Below are positions 18,500 through 27,998 of a DNA stretch of 64,000 nucleotides, piece by piece. The position numbers and the translations under genes are program-made. Positions within the stretch are counted from its first letter, which is position 1. Each line of letters begins with the position of its first letter. This DNA comes from an uncultured Alphaproteobacteria bacterium. GTDB lineage: Bacteria > Pseudomonadota > Alphaproteobacteria > Micropepsales > Micropepsaceae. The stretch covers positions 1-64,000 of the forward strand of contig CADECX010000001.1 in NCBI GenBank assembly GCA_902825865.1, written 5' to 3'. A model generated the notes under the pieces. It did no database searches. It was not told where the DNA came from and saw only the letters and a program-made list of their open reading frames with translations.

Positions 18500-20029
18500 A
18501 TGCAGATTTCCTTTGTTACCAATGCCGCAGCCGGGGACGGGGCCTGGGTCGTGGGGGCGATGGAGGGCGGCGCCCTGCTGCCCTCTGCGGTCCGCTTGGA
18601 CAAGGCCAGCGGCGGCGCCCTGACGCGCGCCCTGAAATATTCCCGCTTCACCGGCAAGACCGGCCAAATGCTGGAAGTGCTGGCGCCCGCCGGCGTCAAA
18701 GCCTCCCGCTTGCTGCTGGTCGGGTTGGGCAAGGCGGAAAGCCTGGATGAAAAGGGGCTGGAGACCTTGGGCGCCCAGATTGTGGGCCGGCTTTACACAT
18801 CGGGCGAAATTGCGGCGCGTTTTGAAATCGATCCGCCCCCAACTTCAAAAAAGGGGGGTGGAAAGGTCAAGAAGTCCGAACTGGCGGCCCATCTGGCTTT
18901 CGGCGCGAAGTTGAAAAGCTACGCCTTCGACAAATACCGCACCCGCAATCTCGACGAGTATGAAAAGAAATTGAAGACGGTGCGGATCGTCACTGCCGAT
19001 GTGGCGGCGGCAAAAAAAGCCCATGCCGGCCTTGCCGCGGTGGCCGAGGGCATTTTCCTGGCGCGCGATCTGGTGAATGAGCCGCCCAATATCCTCTATC
19101 CGGCGGAGTTCGCCCGCCGCGCCAAGGCGCAGCTCAGCAAGCTTGGCGTCAAAGTGGAAATACTGGGCGAAGCCGACATGAAAAAGCGCGGCTTCGGCGC
19201 GCTTCTGGGCGTGGGTCAGGGCAGCGACCGCGAGAGCCAGCTGGTGGTGATGCAGTGGAATGGCGGCCCAAAATCAAAAAAAGGCAAGAATGCCGCGCCC
19301 GTCGCCCTGGTCGGCAAGGGCGTGTGTTTTGATTCGGGCGGTCTTTCCATCAAGGTCGGCGCCGGCATGCAGGGCATGAAGGGCGACATGGCGGGCGCGG
19401 CCTGCGTTACCGGCACCATGCTGGCGCTGGCAACGCGCAAGGCCAAGGTCAATGCCGTGGGCGTGATCGGCCTGGTGGAGAATATGCCGGATGGCGGCGC
19501 CTTCCGCCCCGACGATGTGCTGACCTCATTGTCGGGCCAGACCATCGAAGTGCTCAACACCGATGCGGAAGGCCGCTTGGTGCTGGCCGATGCGCTCACC
19601 TATACCCAGCGCCGCTTCAAGCCCAAATTCCTGATCGATCTGGCCACCTTGACCGGGGCGATCGTGCAGACGCTGGGCTATGAACATGCCGGCATCTTCT
19701 CCAACGACGATCAGTTGGTGCAGCGGGTGCAGGCGGCCGGCCGTTATACCGGCGAGCGGGTGTGGCAACTGCCGCTCGACCCGTTCTACGACAAGATGAT
19801 CCGTTCCAAGATCGCCGACATGAAGAATATCGGCGGCGGCAATTCCGGCTCGATCACCGCCGCCCAGTTCCTGCTGCGCTTCATTGAAAAAGGCACGGTC
19901 TGGGCCCATCTGGATATCGCGGGCGTTGCCTGGCAGGACGGCGAACAGAAACCCACCATCCCCAGCTGGGGCACCGGTTGGGGCGTGCGGCTGCTCAACC
20001 GGCTGGTGAAAGACCACTACGAGGCTTAG
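18500..20029 (+). CDS. pepA: Leucyl aminopeptidase (M17 family)
   Basis: Hexameric two-metal cytosol aminopeptidase, 509 residues. The signature NTDAEGRLVLADAL and the KGVCFDSGGLSIK segment carry the metal ligands and catalytic Lys. CGGAG-type ribosome site lies about 9 bases before ATG. Two poly-Lys stretches (SKKGGGKVKK and SKKGKNA) are charged surface insertions. Followed by a GGTCC palindrome and holC. Confidence 0.96.
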   Translation: MQISFVTNAAAGDGAWVVGAMEGGALLPSAVRLDKASGGALTRALKYSRFTGKTGQMLEVLAPAGVKASRLLLVGLGKAESLDEKGLETLGAQIVGRLYTSGEIAARFEIDPPPTSKKGGGKVKKSELAAHLAFGAKLKSYAFDKYRTRNLDEYEKKLKTVRIVTADVAAAKKAHAGLAAVAEGIFLARDLVNEPPNILYPAEFARRAKAQLSKLGVKVEILGEADMKKRGFGALLGVGQGSDRESQLVVMQWNGGPKSKKGKNAAPVALVGKGVCFDSGGLSIKVGAGMQGMKGDMAGAACVTGTMLALATRKAKVNAVGVIGLVENMPDGGAFRPDDVLTSLSGQTIEVLNTDAEGRLVLADALTYTQRRFKPKFLIDLATLTGAIVQTLGYEHAGIFSNDDQLVQRVQAAGRYTGERVWQLPLDPFYDKMIRSKIADMKNIGGGNSGSITAAQFLLRFIEKGTVWAHLDIAGVAWQDGEQKPTIPSWGTGWGVRLLNRLVKDHYEA

Positions 20030-20048
20030 CCGCGGTTGCCGTAGGCAA

Positions 20049-20073
20049 CAAAATGGTCCAGTGGACCATTTTG
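20049..20073. repeat. 25-base perfect palindrome, dispersed element copy A
   Basis: CAAAATGGTCCA-G-TGGACCATTTTG is a perfect 12+1+12 inverted repeat, 20 bases after the pepA stop. The core GGTCCAGTGGACC recurs at 26192-26214 after ndk. Both copies are followed by a related GC-rich second stem (here 20076-20106). Confidence 0.8.
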
Positions 20074-20163
20074 AGCGGCTAAGCGCCGCGAGCTTGGGCG
20101 AGCGGCCGAGTGGACGCAAAGCTGAATGGGTGGATTGAGCCCACCCATGGTGGATTGAAGCGA

Positions 20164-20622
20164 ATGACTGAGACCCTGTTCTATCATCTGGAACGCCGCG
20201 CGCTGGAAGACATACTTCCCGGCTTGGTGGAAAAATCGCTGCAGCGGGGCTGGCGGGCGGCGATCAAGACCGATTCGTCCGAACGCTCCGACGCGCTGGA
20301 CAGCTTGCTATGGACCTATGACGACCAGTCCTTCCTGCCGCATGCCCAGCAGGGCGATGGCGATGCATCGGCCCAGCCGGTTCTGATCACGGTGGAAGAG
20401 GGCAATCCCAATTCCGCCCAGATTTTCTTTTACGTCGGCGGCGCCCTGCCGGCCGATTGGAAGGGACTTTCCGATCTCGCCAGGATCGTCCTGTTATTCG
20501 ACGGCCGGGATGGCGAGGCTCTTGCAGGCGCGCGCGCGGCATGGAAAGAGGCGAAGGACGCAGGCCACGACGTGACCTATTGGAAGGAAACGCCGGCCGG
20601 AAAGTTTGAGAAGCAGGGATAA
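20164..20622 (+). CDS. holC: DNA polymerase III chi subunit
   Basis: Clamp-loader accessory protein linking the replisome to SSB, 152 residues. The N-terminal MTETLFYHLERRALEDILPGL and the LDSLLWTYDDQSFLPHA block are typical of HolC. The start at 20164 is chosen because the 18 upstream in-frame residues fall in the repeat region. Position after pepA is conserved in proteobacteria. Confidence 0.93.
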   Translation: MTETLFYHLERRALEDILPGLVEKSLQRGWRAAIKTDSSERSDALDSLLWTYDDQSFLPHAQQGDGDASAQPVLITVEEGNPNSAQIFFYVGGALPADWKGLSDLARIVLLFDGRDGEALAGARAAWKEAKDAGHDVTYWKETPAGKFEKQG

Positions 20623-20628
20623 GCGGGC

Positions 20629-21402
20629 GTGGGCTATTTTAATGCTTGGACCATCGGCAGCCTGCTCATCAGCCTGGCTGTCGCCTATCACGCCATCCGC
20701 AACGGCAAGTCGCCCATGTGGCTGATGGGCTTGGCCCTGGGATCCTTCCTTTATCCTCCGCTCGGCACCATCGCGATCTGGCTCGGCTATCTGTTTTTTG
20801 CGGTGATTCCCGACCTGCTGCGTTCCAGTTCCGCCCGCCGCCTGGCCGACAATGTGGTCAATGCCGCCGATCCGGGGCGGGCCTATCGCGAAAAGCTGCG
20901 CAATGTCGAACTGGTGGGGTCGGTGGATTCCAAGCGGGCGCTGGCCGAGGAATGCATCCGCACCGGCCGTTTTGCCGACGCCATCGAACTTTATGAAAGC
21001 GCCATGCAGGGACCCTTGGGCGGCGCCGATGCCACCTTGCTGAAGGGGCTTGGGCGCGCCCGCATGCTGTCGGGCCAGGGCGCCGAGGCCGAAGCGCTTT
21101 TCGTGAAATTAAAGGACGTCGATCCCGCTGCCTTCGATTCCGATGCCGAGCTGGACTATGCACGGGCGCTGGCGCTGCAGGGCAAGAATGACGAAGCGCT
21201 GGCGCAGTATGAAAAGGTCGTGGCGCGTTATCCCGGCGAGGAAGCCCGCGCCCGTTTCGGCCTGCTGTTGGAAAGCCTGGGCCAGCACGCGCGGGCGCAG
21301 GGGGTGTTCACCGAAATCATCAAGTCGGTCCAGGGCGCGCCGTCCTATTACCGCAGCCGGCAAAAGGAATGGGTTGCTATTGCGAAGTCCCACCTGAAGT
21401 GA
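20629..21402 (+). CDS. Membrane-anchored tetratricopeptide-repeat protein
   Basis: Protein of 257 residues with two hydrophobic segments at the N-terminus (about 8-26 and 30-58) and a soluble part from residue 75 made of TPR-like helix pairs (CIRTGRFADAIELYESAM, ALQGKNDEALAQYEKVV). Start codon GTG at 20629, six bases after holC. Such proteins usually scaffold protein complexes; no partner is evident. Its 3' end overlaps the convergent MFS gene by 26 bases. Confidence 0.8.
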   Translation: MGYFNAWTIGSLLISLAVAYHAIRNGKSPMWLMGLALGSFLYPPLGTIAIWLGYLFFAVIPDLLRSSSARRLADNVVNAADPGRAYREKLRNVELVGSVDSKRALAEECIRTGRFADAIELYESAMQGPLGGADATLLKGLGRARMLSGQGAEAEALFVKLKDVDPAAFDSDAELDYARALALQGKNDEALAQYEKVVARYPGEEARARFGLLLESLGQHARAQGVFTEIIKSVQGAPSYYRSRQKEWVAIAKSHLK

Positions 21403-22651
21403 CTTTGCGCGGCGCCGTCGCGTAGAAGCACGCGCCGATCACATTCACGATCCCCAGCCCGATCAGGCCCGCGCCGGAAAAGGCGAACACCACATCCAGC
21501 CAGGCGCGCAGATTGGGGGCGACAAAGCCGCCCAGATTGCCGATGGCGTTGATCAGCCCGATGCCGCCTGCCGCGGCGGCGCCGGCGAGCAGGCTTGTCG
21601 GCATGGTCCAGAACAGAGCCGGCGATACAATCAGACCGCAAGCCGCCGCGCTCAGCGCCGCCAGCGCCAGAAGCGGCGATCCCACCACCGCCGACAGGGC
21701 CAGGCAGCAGCCCGACAGCGCCAGGATGATGGCGCCGACACCCCGCGCATTGCCGCGCCGGTCGCACCAGGGCGGGATCAGGGTCACGCCCAACAGCGCG
21801 CAGGCCCAGGGAATGGCGGAGACCAGACCCACTTCCAGCCCCATGCTGCTGCCCATCAAAAGCCCGATCTGGCTGGGGAGATAAAAGGTCAGGCCGTAAA
21901 AACCCATCTGCAGCAGGAAATAGGTCAGCGCCAAATGCAGTACGCGCGGATCGCGCAGCGCATGCAGGACCGAAGGATGCTCGCGGCTTTTGTTGTCATT
22001 GGCCAGCGCGTCGCGCAGCACGGTTTTTTCTTCGCTGGTCAGCCATTTGACGTCGTCGGGCTTGTCCGCAAGCAGGAACAGCACCGCGATGCCGCCCAGC
22101 GATGCCGCCAGGCCTTCGACCAGGAACATCACTTGCCAGCCATGCAGCCCGAAGGCGTCATGGGCGACCAGAAAACCCGATAGCGGACCGCCGAAGGTCA
22201 GCGCCAGCGGCGCGCCGTAATAAAACAGCCCGACGGAGCGGCCGCGCGAGGCGGTGGGATACCAATAGGTCAGATAATAGATCACGCCGGGGAAGAAACC
22301 TGCCTCCGCCACCCCCAGCAGAAAGCGCACGATATGAAACTGCGCCGGCGTCTGCACGAAGGCGTTGGCCGCCGACACCAGGCCCCAGGTGATCATGATG
22401 CGCGCCATCCAGCGCCGGGCACCCACTCTGTGCAGGATCAGGTTGGACGGAACCTCCAACGTGGCATAGCCGATGAAGAAGATCGAAGCGCCGAAAGCGA
22501 AGGCGGCGTCGCCTATGCCGACATCCGCCGCCAGCCCGGCGCGGGCGAAGCCGACATTGGCCCTATCCAGAAAGGCCAGGACATACATCATCAACAGGGT
22601 CGGCATCAGGTGCCGGTGCAGCTTCGGCACGATGCTGGAAAGCTGCGGCAT
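21377..22651 (-). CDS. MFS transporter, anion:cation symporter type (third copy)
   Basis: Carrier of 424 residues with the same hallmarks as the pair at 1770-4330: AFLDRANVGFARAGL in helix 1, TLEVPSNLILHRVGARRWMAR and TYWYPTASRGRSVGLFY. More distant from those two than they are from each other. It lies 9 bases after lpxD on the same strand, so the two are probably co-transcribed although functionally unrelated. Substrate unknown. Confidence 0.88.
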   Translation of the reverse strand: MPQLSSIVPKLHRHLMPTLLMMYVLAFLDRANVGFARAGLAADVGIGDAAFAFGASIFFIGYATLEVPSNLILHRVGARRWMARIMITWGLVSAANAFVQTPAQFHIVRFLLGVAEAGFFPGVIYYLTYWYPTASRGRSVGLFYYGAPLALTFGGPLSGFLVAHDAFGLHGWQVMFLVEGLAASLGGIAVLFLLADKPDDVKWLTSEEKTVLRDALANDNKSREHPSVLHALRDPRVLHLALTYFLLQMGFYGLTFYLPSQIGLLMGSSMGLEVGLVSAIPWACALLGVTLIPPWCDRRGNARGVGAIILALSGCCLALSAVVGSPLLALAALSAAACGLIVSPALFWTMPTSLLAGAAAAGGIGLINAIGNLGGFVAPNLRAWLDVVFAFSGAGLIGLGIVNVIGACFYATAPRKVTSGGTSQ

Positions 22652-22660
22652 GGATGCGGA

Positions 22661-23695
22661 TCAGTCCTGTTCTTCGTCGGTTTTTTTTGGCTGCGCCATC
22701 TTGGCCAACAGTGCGGTTTCACGATGCCAGCGCTTGAGAGGACGTGCCGGATAGCCACCCACCCGTTCGCCGGCCGCGATATCGCGGGTGACGCCGGACC
22801 GCGCCGCCAGCCGCGCCCCCGCGCCGATGGTGAGATGATCGCTGATGCCGACCTGGCCGCCGATCAACACCATCGGTCCCACGCTGGTGGAACCGCCGAT
22901 TCCCACCTGCGCCACCAGCAGGCTGTGATGGCCGATCTGCACATTGTGGCCGACATGAATCAAGCTGTCGAAGCGCACGCCGCGCTCGATATGGGTGTCG
23001 CCGATGGCGCCGCGATCGACGGTGCAGTTGGAGCCGAATTCGACATCGTCCTCGATGATCACCCGGCCCAGCTGCGGCACCCGCAACAACCCTTCCAGGC
23101 TGGGCACGAAGGAGAAGCCCTGATTGCCGATGGAATTGTTGGGGCCCATCACCACCCGTTTGCCGATCACCGCATGGGTAATGACGCAATTGGGACCGAT
23201 GGCGCAATTGTCGCCGATCTCCACCCCGCGCCCGATCACCACATTGTTGCCGATGAAGACATGGGCGCCGATCTTGGCATGGGCGCCGATCTGGGCGCCC
23301 GCGCCGATCTCGGTGCCGGTACCGACAAAGGCGGTGGGATGCACCGGCTCTGCCGGGCGTATCCCGGCCTGCAATTTGGCGGGCGGATAAAAAATATGTC
23401 CCACCTGGGCAAAGGCCAGACGGGGATTGGGCACCACCAGCAAGGTCACGCCATGGGGCAGGGCGGCCAGCTTGTCGGAGGTGATCACCAGACTGGCCTT
23501 GGTCACGGCAAAAGCGTTGGCGTATTTTGCATCGCTGAACAGCGAGACATCGCCTAGCTCGGCGCTTTCCAGCGAGGCCACGTCGCGCAAGGTCAAGTCG
23601 GCGGGATCGCCCTTGGCCACCTCCGCGCCGATACGGCCCGCGATTTCACCCAAGGTGAAAGGCCCGGCGCGATCATAAAATTTGCTATCGGTCAT
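22661..23695 (-). CDS. lpxD: UDP-3-O-acylglucosamine N-acyltransferase LpxD
   Basis: Third step of lipid A synthesis: transfer of a hydroxyacyl chain from ACP to the amino group of UDP-3-O-acylglucosamine. Length is 344 residues. A uridine-binding N-domain (residues 1-105) is followed by a left-handed beta-helix of hexapeptide repeats (IGAGAQIGAHAKIGAHVFIG). The catalytic His lies in HVGHNVQIGHHS. Unlike the usual bamA-lpxD-fabZ-lpxA setting, this gene sits between an ABC-F gene and an MFS gene, so it could be a relocated or second copy. Confidence 0.9.
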   Translation of the reverse strand: MTDSKFYDRAGPFTLGEIAGRIGAEVAKGDPADLTLRDVASLESAELGDVSLFSDAKYANAFAVTKASLVITSDKLAALPHGVTLLVVPNPRLAFAQVGHIFYPPAKLQAGIRPAEPVHPTAFVGTGTEIGAGAQIGAHAKIGAHVFIGNNVVIGRGVEIGDNCAIGPNCVITHAVIGKRVVMGPNNSIGNQGFSFVPSLEGLLRVPQLGRVIIEDDVEFGSNCTVDRGAIGDTHIERGVRFDSLIHVGHNVQIGHHSLLVAQVGIGGSTSVGPMVLIGGQVGISDHLTIGAGARLAARSGVTRDIAAGERVGGYPARPLKRWHRETALLAKMAQPKKTDEEQD

Positions 23696-23738
23696 GCGGG
23701 CGGGAGCCTAATGGAAGGTTGCGAGGCTGCAAACCCCA

Positions 23739-25625
23739 TCAAGCGCTTGCATTTTCGTAAGCTTCACTGGCCACCAGCCAAGCCTTTTCCGCCGCTTCCA
23801 GCTTGCGCGCCGCCTCGGCGCGCTTTTTGGACACCGATGTGGCCTTGGCGGGATCTTTGGTGAACAGCAGCGGATCGGACAGGGTCTTGTCCAGCTTGGC
23901 GAGCTCGGCATTCAAACTCGCGACCTGATGTTCGGCGGCGGTCACCTTGTCCTTCAGCGGTTTCAGGTTCTGGCGTTTCTCCGCCGCACTGCGCCTTGCC
24001 TCTTCCTTGGAGATTTTTGCTTCCGGTTGCTGATCGGCTTCCGCTCGGCGCGTCGGCGCATTGTCACCCGTCAACAAGAAGCGGCGATAATCGTCCAGGT
24101 CGCCTTCGAAGGGCGTGACATGGCCGTCCGACACCAGCAGCAGCCGGTCGGCGGTGGCTTCGATCAGGCGGCGGTCATGGCTGACCAGGATCACCGCGCC
24201 GTCAAAATCGTTGAGCGCCGTCAGCAACTCGTTGCGGGCATCGATATCGAGATGGTTGGTGGGCTCGTCCAGGATCAGGAGGTTGGGCTTGTCCAGGGTC
24301 GCCAGCGCCAGCATCAGCCGCGCCCGCTCGCCGCCCGACAATTTGCCCACCACGGTCTGCTGCTTGTCCTGGGAAAATCCGAAACCGCCGAGCTGGTTGC
24401 GCACCTGTTCCAGGGTCAGCTTGGGCCGCAGCCGTTGCAGGGTCAGGATCGGCGTGACCGTGGTATCCAGTTCCTCGGCCTGATGCTGCGCGAAATAACC
24501 CACCACCAGCTTGCGCGCCGGCGTGAAGTCACCGGACATGGCTTGCAGTTTGCCTGCCAGCAATTTGGCCATGGTGGATTTGCCGTTGCCGTTCTTGCCG
24601 AGCAGCGCCACGCGGTCTTCCGGATCAAAGCGGAAGGACAGGCCGGTGAGGATCGGCTTGCCCGCCTCATAGCCCACGCTGGCGCGGTCCATGGCGATCA
24701 GCGGCGGCGAGGCCTCGGTGGCCTGGGGGATATTGATCGGCGCGACATATTCGTCGGGCGGCACTTCCACCATTGCCAGCTTGGCCAGCATCTTGACGCG
24801 GCTTTGCGCCTGGCGCGCCTTTGTCGCGGACGCCTTGAAGCGGTCGACGAATTTCTGCATGTGGGCGCGCGCCGCTTCCTGCTTCTTGGCGAAGGCCATG
24901 TCGTTGGCGCGGTTGGCGGCGCGGGTTTCCATGAAGGTGTCATAGCCGCCGGTATAGAGTTTCAGCTTTCCCCGCTCCAGATGCAGGATGAATTCGCAGC
25001 CGGTGTTCAGCAGGTCGCGGTCATGGCTGACGATCAGGATGGTGCCGCGATATTTCTGGATGAAATTTTCCAGCCACAACACGCCTTCCAGATCGAGATA
25101 GTTGGTGGGTTCGTCCAGCAACAGAAGATCGGGCGCCGAGAACAGGATCGCCGCCAGCGCCACGCGCATGCGCCAGCCGCCGGAAAATTCGCGGCAGGGC
25201 CGCAGCTGGTCTTCCGCCGAAAAGCCCAGGCCGGCGAGAATTTCAGCGGCGCGCGCCGGGGCGGTATAGGCGTCTATCGCCTCAAGACGATGATAAATGT
25301 CGCCTAGGCGGTGACCGTCGGTTTCGTGTTCGGCTTCGGCCAAAAGCGACAGGCGTTCGGGATCGGCTTCCAGCACCGTGTCCAGCAGGCTGGTGTCGGT
25401 GCCGGGCGCTTCCTGCGCCACCGCGCCCACCCGCCACGCGGACGGCAGGCTGATGTCGCCGCCATCCTGGTGCAACTGGCCCAGAATCACCTTGAACAGC
25501 GTGGATTTGCCCGCGCCATTGCGCCCCACCAGGCCGACGCGGCGGCCCGCAGGGACATTGGCGGTGGCGCCGGAGAGGATTTCCCGCCCCGCGATCCGCA
25601 CCGTGATGTTGTCAATTACCAGCAT
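23739..25625 (-). CDS. ABC-F family ATPase (YheS/Uup type)
   Basis: Soluble twin-ATPase protein of 628 residues without membrane segments. First site: Walker [12 protein letters not shown], signature [16 protein letters not shown]. Second site: [27 protein letters not shown]. The linker between them (about residues 235-315) is charged, and the last 90 residues form a Lys/Glu/Ala coiled coil ([14 protein letters not shown]). ABC-F proteins act on the ribosome; which subfamily member this is cannot be settled here. Divergent from ndk across 81 bases. Confidence 0.92.
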   Translation of the reverse strand: MLVIDNITVRIAGREILSGATANVPAGRRVGLVGRNGAGKSTLFKVILGQLHQDGGDISLPSAWRVGAVAQEAPGTDTSLLDTVLEADPERLSLLAEAEHETDGHRLGDIYHRLEAIDAYTAPARAAEILAGLGFSAEDQLRPCREFSGGWRMRVALAAILFSAPDLLLLDEPTNYLDLEGVLWLENFIQKYRGTILIVSHDRDLLNTGCEFILHLERGKLKLYTGGYDTFMETRAANRANDMAFAKKQEAARAHMQKFVDRFKASATKARQAQSRVKMLAKLAMVEVPPDEYVAPINIPQATEASPPLIAMDRASVGYEAGKPILTGLSFRFDPEDRVALLGKNGNGKSTMAKLLAGKLQAMSGDFTPARKLVVGYFAQHQAEELDTTVTPILTLQRLRPKLTLEQVRNQLGGFGFSQDKQQTVVGKLSGGERARLMLALATLDKPNLLILDEPTNHLDIDARNELLTALNDFDGAVILVSHDRRLIEATADRLLLVSDGHVTPFEGDLDDYRRFLLTGDNAPTRRAEADQQPEAKISKEEARRSAAEKRQNLKPLKDKVTAAEHQVASLNAELAKLDKTLSDPLLFTKDPAKATSVSKKRAEAARKLEAAEKAWLVASEAYENASA

Positions 25626-25706
25626 TTGTGGGGCCTTATAACGGTCCTTGCCCTTTCCTCAAGCCCATTGCATAAGGCGCGCGATTTTCCCCCTTTGGAG
25701 ACCTTC

Positions 25707-26129
25707 ATGGCCGTCGAGCGCACTCTTTCGATCATCAAGCCGGACGCGACGCGCCGGAACCTTACCGGCAAGATCATCGCCAAGTTCGAGGATGCCGGCC
25801 TGCGGGTGATCGCCAGCCGCCGCATCAAACTGTCCCAGGCCGATGCCGAAGCCTTTTATGGCGTGCACCGCGAGCGCCCTTTCTTCAAGGACCTGGTCAA
25901 GTTCATGATCAGCGGCCCGGTGGTGGTTCAGGTTCTGGAAGGCGAAAGCGCCATCGCCAAGAACCGCGAAGTGATGGGCGCGACCAATCCCGCCAATGCC
26001 GCACCGGGCACCATCCGCAAGGAATTCGCCGAATCCATCGAGGCCAATTCGGTGCACGGCTCGGATGCGCCGGAAACCGCCGCCAATGAGATCAAGTTCT
26101 TCTTCCGCGATCTGGATATCGTTCCGTAA
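25707..26129 (+). CDS. ndk: Nucleoside diphosphate kinase
   Basis: Equalises nucleoside triphosphate pools through a phospho-His intermediate; 140 residues. [21 protein letters not shown] is the canonical start, and the active-site His lies in [16 protein letters not shown] sits 6 bases before ATG at 25707. An in-frame extension back to 25311 lies antisense to the ABC-F gene and is rejected. Confidence 0.97.
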   Translation: MAVERTLSIIKPDATRRNLTGKIIAKFEDAGLRVIASRRIKLSQADAEAFYGVHRERPFFKDLVKFMISGPVVVQVLEGESAIAKNREVMGATNPANAAPGTIRKEFAESIEANSVHGSDAPETAANEIKFFFRDLDIVP

Positions 26130-26191
26130 GCGTGAGTTCTGTTCTGTAACGTGATAAAAGGCTCCCGCTGAAACGGGGTGAGCCGGATCAG

Positions 26192-26214
26192 CAAAAGGTC
26201 CAGTGGACCTTTTG
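26192..26214. repeat. 23-base perfect palindrome, dispersed element copy B
   Basis: CAAAAGGTCCA-G-TGGACCTTTTG, a perfect 11+1+11 inverted repeat 62 bases after ndk. It shares the GGTCCAGTGGACC core with 20049-20073. A GC-rich stem with arms CCCGGC and GCCGGG follows (26216-26263). Confidence 0.8.
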
Positions 26215-26287
26215 CCCGGCGAACGCCGCAGCATCCGAGCAAAGCGAGGATGCGAGGCCGGGACGAAACCCTACACGAATGCTATAA

Positions 26288-26317
26288 GGCTCCGTTCTTG
26301 CGAACGGAGCCTTTTTT
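26288..26317 (+). terminator. Strong rho-independent terminator abutting the next start codon
   Basis: A perfect 10-base stem (GGCTCCGTTC / GAACGGAGCC) with TTGC loop is followed by six T residues. The ATG of the SDR gene is the very next base. The 3' arm contains GGAG 8 bases before that ATG, so the same bases can serve as ribosome site and terminator stem. Confidence 0.85.
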
Positions 26318-27151
26318 ATGTCGATGCAGGGCAAGACCGTCGTCATTACCGGTGCCACCTCCGGCATCGGGGAAGTCGCCGCCATTCGCCTGGCGGAGCA
26401 GGGCGCCCGTATCGTTTTCACCGCCCGTGACAAGGCCCGCGCCGAGGGCACCATGACGGCGTTGCGCAAGGCCAATGCCAAGGCGGATCATGCCGTCCAT
26501 ATGGCCGATCTTTCGCGGTTGTCGGAAATGAAGCGGGTCGGCGCGGAACTGGCGCGCGAGCCTGTCATCGATGTGCTGGTCAACAATGCGGGCGCGCTGT
26601 TCAACCGGCGGCAGGAAACCGAAGATGGGCTGGAGATGACCTTCGCCCTCAATCACATGGCATATTTCGTTGTCACCAATCTGCTCCGCGACAAGCTCAA
26701 ACCCGGCGCGCGCATTGTCACGGTGGCGTCCAACGCCCATCGCGGCGCCAGGCTGGATTTCGACGATCTTCAGAACCGGCGCAACTATGTCGGCTTTCCG
26801 GTCTATTCCAAATCCAAGCTCTGCAACATCCTGTTCAACCGCGAACTGGCGCGCCGCCTGAGCGGCAGCGGGGTCACCGCCAATGCCCTGCATCCCGGTT
26901 TTGTCGCCACCCGTTTCGGCGACGACAGCGGCGGGATCATGCGCACGGTGCTGAAGGTGGCCAAACCCATCGGCGCGATTTCGCCGGAAGAGGGCGCCCA
27001 GACCATCCTCTATCTGGCATCCTCGCCCCAGGTCGCCGGCGTGAGCGGTGAATATTTCTATGAATGCAAGCCCACCACACCGACGGCGGAAGCGCGCAAT
27101 GACGAAGACGCCAAGCGCTTGTGGGAGCTTTCCGAAGAGCTCGCGGGATGA
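26318..27151 (+). CDS. Short-chain dehydrogenase, retinol-dehydrogenase-like
   Basis: NAD(P)-dependent SDR of 277 residues. Cofactor loop TGATSGIGE, NNAG motif, and catalytic Tyr/Lys in YSKSKLCN. The FALNHMAYFVVTNLL segment and long C-terminus resemble the retinol-dehydrogenase/WW-oxidoreductase-like group; substrate unknown. Two start codons are possible, 26318 and 26324; the first touches the terminator T-tract. It overlaps the next small gene by ATGA. Confidence 0.88.
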   Translation: MSMQGKTVVITGATSGIGEVAAIRLAEQGARIVFTARDKARAEGTMTALRKANAKADHAVHMADLSRLSEMKRVGAELAREPVIDVLVNNAGALFNRRQETEDGLEMTFALNHMAYFVVTNLLRDKLKPGARIVTVASNAHRGARLDFDDLQNRRNYVGFPVYSKSKLCNILFNRELARRLSGSGVTANALHPGFVATRFGDDSGGIMRTVLKVAKPIGAISPEEGAQTILYLASSPQVAGVSGEYFYECKPTTPTAEARNDEDAKRLWELSEELAG

Positions 27152-27411
27152 TCAACAAGCTGATCTGGACCGTGGCGGCCGCGATCTGGATACCATGCAT
27201 GTTTTGCCTGCTGGGCGGGGCCTTCACCTATCGCGAAAATCTGCCCAGCGGGCTGTACAACCGCTACACGCTCACCATGTACAAGACTCTGCCGCCGCCG
27301 CCCAAGGGTCCCGCCTATTGCGATTTTCTCAAAGCGGGCGCTTACGCGCTGGCTTTTTCCTGCAGCGGCAAGCCGCCTTTTCTCGGCTGGCTGCAGGGCG
27401 GCGAGTATTAG
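27148..27411 (+). CDS. Small membrane protein of unknown function
   Basis: Not recognised. Length is 87 residues. It has one N-terminal hydrophobic segment (residues 5-27) with Cys17 and Cys20, then a short hydrophilic region with a PPPPKGP turn and two further Cys in the C-terminal half, so a disulfide-stabilised periplasmic tail is possible. Translation is coupled to the SDR (ATGA), which argues that it is real. Its stop interlocks with that of purN (TTAG). Confidence 0.65.
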   Translation: MINKLIWTVAAAIWIPCMFCLLGGAFTYRENLPSGLYNRYTLTMYKTLPPPPKGPAYCDFLKAGAYALAFSCSGKPPFLGWLQGGEY

Positions 27412-27998
27412 CGGAAAACCGCCAGGCCATTTTCGAGATTCACTTTGTCCGACGCCAGCAACTTGCGCTCCTCGGGATAGAGCTTGTGTTCCACCGCCAA
27501 GACGCGGTCCGCCAATGTTTGCGGCGTGTCGGAGGGATGAACCGGCACCTTGGCCTGGGCGATCACCGGACCGGCATCCAGTTCCGGCACCACAAAATGC
27601 ACACTGGCGCCGCTCAGCGCTTCCCTGGCCTCGATCACCCGCTCATGGACCTTGGTGCCCTTATAGGCAGGCAGCAGGGAAGGATGAATGTTGATCAACT
27701 TGCCTTCCCAGCCGCGCACAAAGACGTCGGAAAGAATCCGCATGAAGCCCGCCAGCACCACCAGCTCGGCGCCCGCGGCGCGCAGGCGGGCATCCATTTC
27801 ACCGTCGAAAGCTTCGCGCGTCTTGCCGGCATGAGGAATGACGGTGGTGGCAATGCCTGCGGCGCGGGCTTTGTCCAGCCCGCCCGCGCCTTCGACATTG
27901 GAAACGACAAGAATAATCCGGTAGCTGTCGCCCGCCGCGTCGATCAGGCTTTGCAGATTGCTGCCGCGCCCGGAAATCAGAACGGCAACCTGCTTCAA
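27408..27998 (-). CDS. purN: Phosphoribosylglycinamide formyltransferase
   Basis: Formyl-tetrahydrofolate-dependent third step of purine synthesis, 196 residues. [16 protein letters not shown] opens the Rossmann-type fold; [12 protein letters not shown] carries the catalytic Asn-His pair and the matching Asp follows in PELDAGPVI. Start overlaps the purM stop by four bases. Confidence 0.96.
   Translation of the reverse strand: MKQVAVLISGRGSNLQSLIDAAGDSYRIILVVSNVEGAGGLDKARAAGIATTVIPHAGKTREAFDGEMDARLRAAGAELVVLAGFMRILSDVFVRGWEGKLINIHPSLLPAYKGTKVHERVIEAREALSGASVHFVVPELDAGPVIAQAKVPVHPSDTPQTLADRVLAVEHKLYPEERKLLASDKVNLENGLAVFR

Noticed and set aside
27148..27411. Small protein as a fragment of a TraF/S26 signal peptidase because of an NLPSGLY-like segment
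   Set aside because: Only a few residues match, and the catalytic Ser/Lys region is absent.
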